Of a DNA stretch of 64,000 nt, positions 59,420-64,000 are shown in pieces. The stretch's first letter is position 1. The number at the start of each line of letters is the position of its first letter. Origin of the DNA: Lentisalinibacter sp964427415 (GTDB taxonomy: Bacteria > Pseudomonadota > Gammaproteobacteria > Steroidobacterales > Woeseiaceae); contig CAYRUH010000007.1 in the NCBI GenBank assembly GCA_964427415.1, positions 43,336 through 107,335 on the forward strand, written 5' to 3'. Under the pieces are notes generated by a model that was not told the origin of the DNA, made no database searches, and saw only the letters and a program-made list of their open reading frames with translations. The translations under genes were made by a program, and so were the position numbers.

Positions 59420-61705
59420 ATGACCACCACACAGAAACTCTGGACCGGACTGGCGGCCCTGCTCGCCGTGTCGTTCGCTGTATTGCTGTGGATGGGCGGC
59501 GAGATCCACCGCCAGGCCCCGCCCATGCCGGAAGAGGTCGTCACCGTCGACGGTGAACGGGTCTTCACGCGATCCGATATCGAGACCGGCCGCCAGGTCT
59601 GGCAATCCATCGGCGGCCATCAATTGGGCTCCATCTGGGGCCACGGCGGCTATGTGGCGCCGGACTGGACCGCGGACTGGCTGCATCGCGAGGCGCTTGC
59701 TGCGCTCGATATCCTGGCGCAGCGCGATTACCTCGTCGGCGGCTACGCCGATCTGCCCGCTCCCCGGCAGGCCGCGCTGCAGAGCCGCCTCGAGGAGCAC
59801 ATCCGCCGCAACACCTGGGACCCGGAGCGGGGCTCGATCACCATCGATGCCGACCGCGCGGCCGCCATCGCCGAGGTGGCTGCTCACTACGACAGCCTGT
59901 TCGCCAACGAGCCGGAGACCGCCGCGCTGCGTGAAGCCTATGCGATGAAAAACGACACGGTGCCCGATCCGGACCACCGCCGCGCGTTGTCGGCCTTCTA
60001 CTGGTGGACTGCCTGGGCAGCCGTCACGGAGCGCCCCGGCAAGGACATCACCTACACCAGCAACTGGCCGGCCGAGGAACTGGTAGGCAACGTGCCGCCG
60101 GCGAATACCTACATCTGGACCGTGTTCAGCGTCCTGTTCCTGATCGCCGGCATCGCGCTGCTGGGCTGGTACTACGCCGTCACCCTCGGCCGGGAGGAAC
60201 GGGCCGACAAGCTGCCCGATTCCGATCCTCTGGCGATGATGAACGTGACCCCCTCCATGCGCGCTACCGCGAAGTACTTCTGGGTGGTGCTCGCGCTGTT
60301 CCTGGCGCAGATACTGCTCGGCGGCATCACCGCCCACTACCAGGTGGAGGGCCAGGAGTTCTACGGTTTCGCGCTGAGCGAGATCCTGCCCTACGCCCTC
60401 ACCCGCACGTGGCATACGCAGCTCGCGGTACTCTGGATCGCCACCGCCTGGCTCGGCACCGGCCTGTACATCGCGCCGGCCATCTCGGGCCACGAGCCGA
60501 AGTTCCAGCGCCTGGGCGTCAACCTGCTCTGGGTGTGCCTGCTGGTGATCGTGGTGGGCGCCTTCGCCGGCCAGTGGTTCGCCGTCATGCAGACACTGGG
60601 CCTGGAGAACAACTTCTGGTTCGGTCATCAGGGCTGGGAATACGTGGACCTCGGCCGCTTCTGGCAGTGGTTCCTGTTCATCGGACTCGGCCTCTGGCTG
60701 ATGCTGGTCGGCCGGGCGCTGTGGCCGGCCATCCGTCAGCGCAATGAGTCGCGGCCCATCGTGACGCTGCTGTTCCTCTCCACGGTGGCCATCGGCCTGT
60801 TCTACGGCGCCGGCCTGATGTGGGGCGAGCATACCCACCTCTCGATGGTCGAGTACTGGCGCTGGTGGGTGGTGCATCTCTGGGTGGAGGGCTTCTTCGA
60901 GGTCTTCGCGACCGCCGTCATTGCCTTCCTGTTCACGCGCCTCGGCCTGCTGAAGGTCAGCACCGCCACGGTGGCCGTGCTGTTCGCCACCATCGTCTTC
61001 CTGGCCGGCGGTGTCCTGGGCACGCTCCATCACCTGTACTTCGCAGGCACTCCGACGGCGGTCATCGCCATCGGCGCCTCGTTTTCCGCACTGGAGGTGG
61101 TACCGCTGGCCTACATCGGCTTCGAGGCCTATCAGACCTACAAGCTGGGCAAGGCGACACCATGGATGGCACGCTACCGCTGGCCGATCATGTTCTTCAC
61201 GGCCGTGGCCTTCTGGAACGTGGTGGGTGCGGGGCTGTTCGGCTTTCTGATCAACCCGCCGCTGCCGCTGTTCTTCATGCAGGGCCTCAACCTCACGCCT
61301 CTGCACGGCCACACGGCGCTGTTCGGCGTGTACGGCATGCTCGGCATCGGCCTGATGCTGTTCTGCCTCAGAGGCATGAAGCCGGCGGCGCACTGGAACG
61401 AATCGCTGCTGAAGACCGCATTCTGGTCGCTCAACATCGGCCTGATCGGTATGTCGCTGATGACGCTGCTGCCCCTCGGCGTGATGCAGCTGGTGGCCGC
61501 CATCGAAAACGGTTACTGGTACGCCCGCTCCGCGGATTTCATGCAGCAGCCCGTCGTCGACCTGCTGGTGTGGATGCGCGTTCCCGGTGACATCGTCTTC
61601 AGCATCGGCGGCATCACGCTGGCCTGGTTCGTCGGCCGGCTCTGGATCGCGCCCCGCAAGGCGAGCGAGAGCCTGCCGGCGGGCTCGGGAGCCGCACGCG
61701 GCTGA
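59420..61705 (+). CDS. norB: Quinol-dependent nitric oxide reductase (qNor)
   Basis: A 761-residue single-subunit NO reductase reducing 2 NO to N2O. The N-terminal extension (about 25-205) with the DIETGRQVWQSIGGHQLGSIWGHGGYVAPDW region marks the quinol-oxidising NorB/NorZ type without a NorC partner. The catalytic heme-copper-oxidase-like core shows VVHLWVEGFFEVF (FeB His and Glu), GTLHHLYFAG (two His), SALEVVPL (second Glu) and HGHTALFGVYGMLG (heme ligands). About 14 helices. GGAGGAGA precedes the ATG. It removes NO made by NirS. Confidence 0.94.
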   Translation: MTTTQKLWTGLAALLAVSFAVLLWMGGEIHRQAPPMPEEVVTVDGERVFTRSDIETGRQVWQSIGGHQLGSIWGHGGYVAPDWTADWLHREALAALDILAQRDYLVGGYADLPAPRQAALQSRLEEHIRRNTWDPERGSITIDADRAAAIAEVAAHYDSLFANEPETAALREAYAMKNDTVPDPDHRRALSAFYWWTAWAAVTERPGKDITYTSNWPAEELVGNVPPANTYIWTVFSVLFLIAGIALLGWYYAVTLGREERADKLPDSDPLAMMNVTPSMRATAKYFWVVLALFLAQILLGGITAHYQVEGQEFYGFALSEILPYALTRTWHTQLAVLWIATAWLGTGLYIAPAISGHEPKFQRLGVNLLWVCLLVIVVGAFAGQWFAVMQTLGLENNFWFGHQGWEYVDLGRFWQWFLFIGLGLWLMLVGRALWPAIRQRNESRPIVTLLFLSTVAIGLFYGAGLMWGEHTHLSMVEYWRWWVVHLWVEGFFEVFATAVIAFLFTRLGLLKVSTATVAVLFATIVFLAGGVLGTLHHLYFAGTPTAVIAIGASFSALEVVPLAYIGFEAYQTYKLGKATPWMARYRWPIMFFTAVAFWNVVGAGLFGFLINPPLPLFFMQGLNLTPLHGHTALFGVYGMLGIGLMLFCLRGMKPAAHWNESLLKTAFWSLNIGLIGMSLMTLLPLGVMQLVAAIENGYWYARSADFMQQPVVDLLVWMRVPGDIVFSIGGITLAWFVGRLWIAPRKASESLPAGSGAARG

Positions 61706-61709
61706 AACC

Positions 61710-62111
61710 ATGATCGAGTTCTATACCGAAATCAAATGGGTGCATGTCGCCGCGGTGATCGCCAGCGGCTCTCTGTTCCTGCTGCGCGGAATCGCGGTGC
61801 AGGGCGGGAGCCGCTGGGCCATGGCCGCACCCCTGAGATATGCGAGTTACACCATCGACACCGTGCTGCTGACCGCAGCCTTCATGCTGCTCGCCATCCT
61901 GCCGGGGGCGGTCTTCGCGAACGGCTGGCTCACAACCAAGGTGTCGTTCCTGGTCGCCTACGTCGTACTCGGCAGCTATGCGCTTAAACGGGGCCACAGC
62001 CGGCGCGAGCGCCTCGCCTTCCTGATCGCCGCCGCCTGCGTCTATGCCTCGACGGTCACGATCGCCCACAGCCATCATCCTCTCGGCGCACTGCACGCCG
62101 TGATAACCTGA
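61710..62111 (+). CDS. SirB2-like membrane protein
   Basis: A 133-residue protein with four transmembrane helices, matching the SirB family: IKWVHVAAVIASGSLFLLRG at the N-terminus, LLTAAFMLLAIL and KVSFLVAYVVLGSYALKRG. SirB proteins are often next to nitrogen-oxide genes, though their activity is not defined. The ATG at 61710 is only a few bases after the norB stop, giving co-transcription; the frame upstream lies inside norB. Confidence 0.82.
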   Translation: MIEFYTEIKWVHVAAVIASGSLFLLRGIAVQGGSRWAMAAPLRYASYTIDTVLLTAAFMLLAILPGAVFANGWLTTKVSFLVAYVVLGSYALKRGHSRRERLAFLIAAACVYASTVTIAHSHHPLGALHAVIT

Positions 62112-62119
62112 TCCCCGCC

Positions 62120-63292
62120 ATGCGCAAGCTGGTTCCCTTCGCCTACGGCTTCCGCCCCTTCTTCCTGCTCGCGGGCTGGTATGCCGTCATCGCCGTCGGC
62201 CTCTGGCTGTGGCTATACCCGACAGCGCCGGGGCCGCTCGCGACCCTGCCGGCCCGGCTCTGGCACGGCCACGAGATGCTGTTCGGCTTCGTCGGTGCCG
62301 CCATCGCAGGCTTCATGCTGACGGCGGTGCCCAGCTGGACCGCCAGCCGGGGCTTCGCGGGCGTACCGCTGATCGCGCTGACCGTCCTCTGGCTGGCCGG
62401 GCGCATCGCCCTGTTCGCCGGCGACGCGATCCCGTTCTGGCTGCTTGGCCTCGCCGAACTCGCTTTTCTGCCGATGCTGGCGCTGCTGCTCGCCCCGCCG
62501 TTGCTGCGCGCGACCAACCGCAACACGCCGCTGCTGTTCGTGCTGGCGTTGCTGTGGTCGGCCGACGCCGTCTTCGTCTACGCGCTGGCGCAAGGCGATC
62601 CCGGCCTCGCCAATACGGCCGTGCGCGCGGCGCTCAACCTCGTGCTCCTGCTGGTCACGGTCATCGGCGGACGTATCGTGCCCGCGTTCACCGCCAATGC
62701 GCTGCGCCGGCGCGGGGAGACGCCGGGGCTGCGGGCATCGCGCCACCTGGAGCGCATCGTTATCGCCGCCATGGCGGTTGCGATCCCGGTCGATATCGTC
62801 TGGCCGGGCGGCAGCGCCGCAGGCCTGGTCGCACTCGCGGCCGGCATTGGCCAGGCCGTGCGTCTGGCCGGCTGGCAGGGCTGGCGCACCCTCGGCGAAC
62901 CCATCGTGTGGATACTCCATGCCGCCTATCTGTGGCTGCCCATCGGCCTGCTGCTGAAGGCGGCCTGGTTCCTGGGCGCGCTGCCGTGGGCCGCCCACTG
63001 GCTGCATGCCCTCGGCGCCGGCGCCGCGGCGACGATGATCCTGGCCGTCATGAGCCGGGCATCGCTGGGTCACACGGGCCGCGAACTGCGGGCGTCGCCG
63101 CCGGTGACGGCCGCCTACCTGCTGGTGCTCGCCGCCGTCGTCGTGCGGGTGTTCGGGCCCGCCTGGCTGCCGTTGGGCTACACGGCCACCGTCGCGGTCG
63201 CGGGCGCGCTCTGGCTGCTGGCCTTCCTGCTGTATTCGCTGACCTATGCACCGGTCCTGCTGCTGCCGCGCGTTGACGGCAAGCGCGGCTGA
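62120..63292 (+). CDS. nnrS: NnrS family heme-copper membrane protein
   Basis: A 390-residue protein with about 12 transmembrane helices and NnrS landmarks: YGFRPFFLLAG near the N-terminus, WHGHEMLFGFVGAAIAGFMLTAVPSWT (histidines for heme/copper), GGRIVPAFTANAL and AVMSRASLGHTGRELRA. NnrS relieves NO stress in denitrifying and other bacteria. It starts eight bases after the SirB-like gene and ends the norB-sirB-nnrS operon. Confidence 0.93.
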   Translation: MRKLVPFAYGFRPFFLLAGWYAVIAVGLWLWLYPTAPGPLATLPARLWHGHEMLFGFVGAAIAGFMLTAVPSWTASRGFAGVPLIALTVLWLAGRIALFAGDAIPFWLLGLAELAFLPMLALLLAPPLLRATNRNTPLLFVLALLWSADAVFVYALAQGDPGLANTAVRAALNLVLLLVTVIGGRIVPAFTANALRRRGETPGLRASRHLERIVIAAMAVAIPVDIVWPGGSAAGLVALAAGIGQAVRLAGWQGWRTLGEPIVWILHAAYLWLPIGLLLKAAWFLGALPWAAHWLHALGAGAAATMILAVMSRASLGHTGRELRASPPVTAAYLLVLAAVVVRVFGPAWLPLGYTATVAVAGALWLLAFLLYSLTYAPVLLLPRVDGKRG

Positions 63293-63433
63293 AGCGTGCA
63301 ACAGGAACCGGCTGCAGGCCAGCACCGGCAGTACGCGCAACTCCTTACGCAAGCCGATCCCGACCATCGGTATCATCGAGACCGGGAACCGACGAGTCGG
63401 TCGGCAAGCGAGATGGAAAAAGGAGGCCGAGTG

Positions 63434-63673
63434 ATGAGCGACGGTGTCATCGACGTGGGCGCACAGGATCCCGAGCTCCGCAATTCCCCCATCGCCGATG
63501 AGAGCGACGAGGATACGGAGAGCCTGCGCGAGAGCATCCCGGGAGAGGATTTCTGCTATTTCAACGGCACGCCCTATGCGCACGGGACGCTGGTGAAGAG
63601 CGGCACGGCCCACCTGCGCTGCGACTACGGCATTTGGGTGCCGTCCGGGCCGGGTGATCCGGACAACCCCTGA
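63434..63673 (+). CDS. Small acidic DUF1496-like protein
   Basis: A 79-residue protein: an acidic N-terminal half (about 1-35) and a compact C-terminal domain with CYFNGTPYAHGTLVKSG and LRCDYGIWV, two cysteines spaced as in the DUF1496 family. The ATG at 63434 has AAGGAGG nine bases upstream; a GTG one codon earlier is an alternative. No signal peptide. The 141 bases upstream, after nnrS, show no gene. Its end overlaps the convergent protease-like gene by 49 bases. Function unknown. Confidence 0.65.
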   Translation: MSDGVIDVGAQDPELRNSPIADESDEDTESLRESIPGEDFCYFNGTPYAHGTLVKSGTAHLRCDYGIWVPSGPGDPDNP

Positions 63674-64000
63674 GCGGCGGGATCAGTTCCCGCGCGGACC
63701 AGCTGCCGCAAGTCATCGCCGGTCAGTTCCTGCTCGCGCACGAGCGCAGCCGCAATCACCTCGAGCAGGTCGGCCTCGGCCTGCAGTCGTCGTACTGTCT
63801 CCCTGTAGACGCTGTGCAGCTCCGCGTCTACTTCCCGATCCAGGGTCTCGTCGTCGGCACCCTCGAGGGCAGGCCACCAGGTCAGTCCGCGTCGGGCCCC
63901 CAGTCCGGCGCTGCCCACCAGCATGGTCGCGAGCCGGGTCGCGCGGGCCAGATCGCTGGACGGTTGATAGCAGCCGGCGAGATCCGAGACGCCGCCGGCG
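63625..64000 (-). CDS. FtsH/M41-type protease, C-terminal fragment (cut by window edge)
   Basis: The frame is open to the window end on the minus strand. The visible 120 or so residues match the C-terminal helical part of the peptidase M41 domain: SSDLARATRLATMLVGSAGLG, then an acidic helix pair DDETLDREVDAELHSVYRE, and the LEVIAAALVREQELTGDDLRQLV end. The catalytic HExxH would lie outside the window. The tail from about QGLSG onward is unstructured and overlaps the small acidic gene. Confidence 0.68.
   Translation of the reverse strand, partial: AGGVSDLAGCYQPSSDLARATRLATMLVGSAGLGARRGLTWWPALEGADDETLDREVDAELHSVYRETVRRLQAEADLLEVIAAALVREQELTGDDLRQLVRAGTDPAAQGLSGSPGPDGTQMP

Noticed and set aside
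59360..61711. Open minus-strand frame of 783 codons opposite norB
   Set aside because: His/Gln/Arg-rich translation without domains; norB on the plus strand is unmistakable.

Overview
The window is one contiguous stretch of a GC-rich (roughly two-thirds G+C by eye) Gram-negative genome. Outer-membrane TonB-dependent receptors, a Mla phospholipid-transport operon, PagL lipid A deacylase, Tat and lipoprotein signals, and a respiratory set built from NirS, NrfHA, quinol NO reductase, NnrS and Fnr all point to a facultatively anaerobic gammaproteobacterium. I cannot fix the genus from sequence alone. Two 100-N runs (9647-9746 and 56992-57091) are scaffold joins. Both are flanked by the same sequence on each side (55 bp and 11 bp), so the adjoining contigs very probably overlap and no DNA is missing.

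Layout. 0-10.2 kb: a membrane-anchored class III aminotransferase, then a long run of minus-strand genes (phosphatidylserine decarboxylase, cytochrome b561 with a PepSY lipoprotein, GDT1-type cation exporter, VOC protein, DUF547 protein, TonB receptor, secreted metallo-beta-lactamase-fold enzyme). 10.4-15.1 kb: acetolactate synthase-like, aldehyde dehydrogenase and membrane-anchored glutamate-synthase-like operon. 15.1-18.7 kb: ECF sigma/anti-sigma pair divergent from mlaFEDB, with no mlaC. 18.7-24.2 kb: envelope-lipid block with PagL, an unusual ATP-grasp protein, an OlsF-type bifunctional acyltransferase, a DinB-fold protein and a class II amidotransferase. 24.3-33.6 kb: a DppBCDF-type importer convergent with a TonB receptor, a methyltransferase and a Tat/lipoprotein solute-binding protein. 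33.8-43 kb: a redox island with GST, a second amidotransferase, an NDH-2-like flavoprotein, DUF3179, two AhpD-like proteins, a TetR regulator with two near-identical candidate operators, DoxX-type membrane proteins, an LCAT-like lipoprotein, NrtS and TlpA. 43-45 kb: a CDF-type transporter and L-serine ammonia-lyase, followed by three REP-like repeats.

45-63 kb is the nitrogen-oxide respiration region. A porin-nrfH-nrfA operon (nitrite to ammonium) sits beside a Fur-box-controlled hemP, heme receptor and DUF6607 block. Next come a nirS carrying an extra N-terminal cytochrome c domain and its own TonB receptor, then a divergent HemN-like gene with no radical-SAM cysteines, fnr, a quinol NO reductase, a SirB-like protein and NnrS. 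Four FNR-type promoter arms (upstream of the porin-nrfHA operon, upstream of TBDR-nirS, upstream of hemN-like-fnr, and upstream of norB) are built around three TTGAT-4-ATCAA-like sites. They indicate that the Fnr encoded here runs the whole block, so nitrite would be sent either to NO (NirS, then NorB/NnrS) or to ammonium (NrfA).

I saw no rRNA or tRNA gene, CRISPR array, insertion sequence, integrase or replication origin. Apart from the N runs, no gene-free stretch exceeds 300 bases; the longest is 48798-49081, which carries FNR- and Fur-type sites. The right edge cuts an FtsH/M41-like protease gene.
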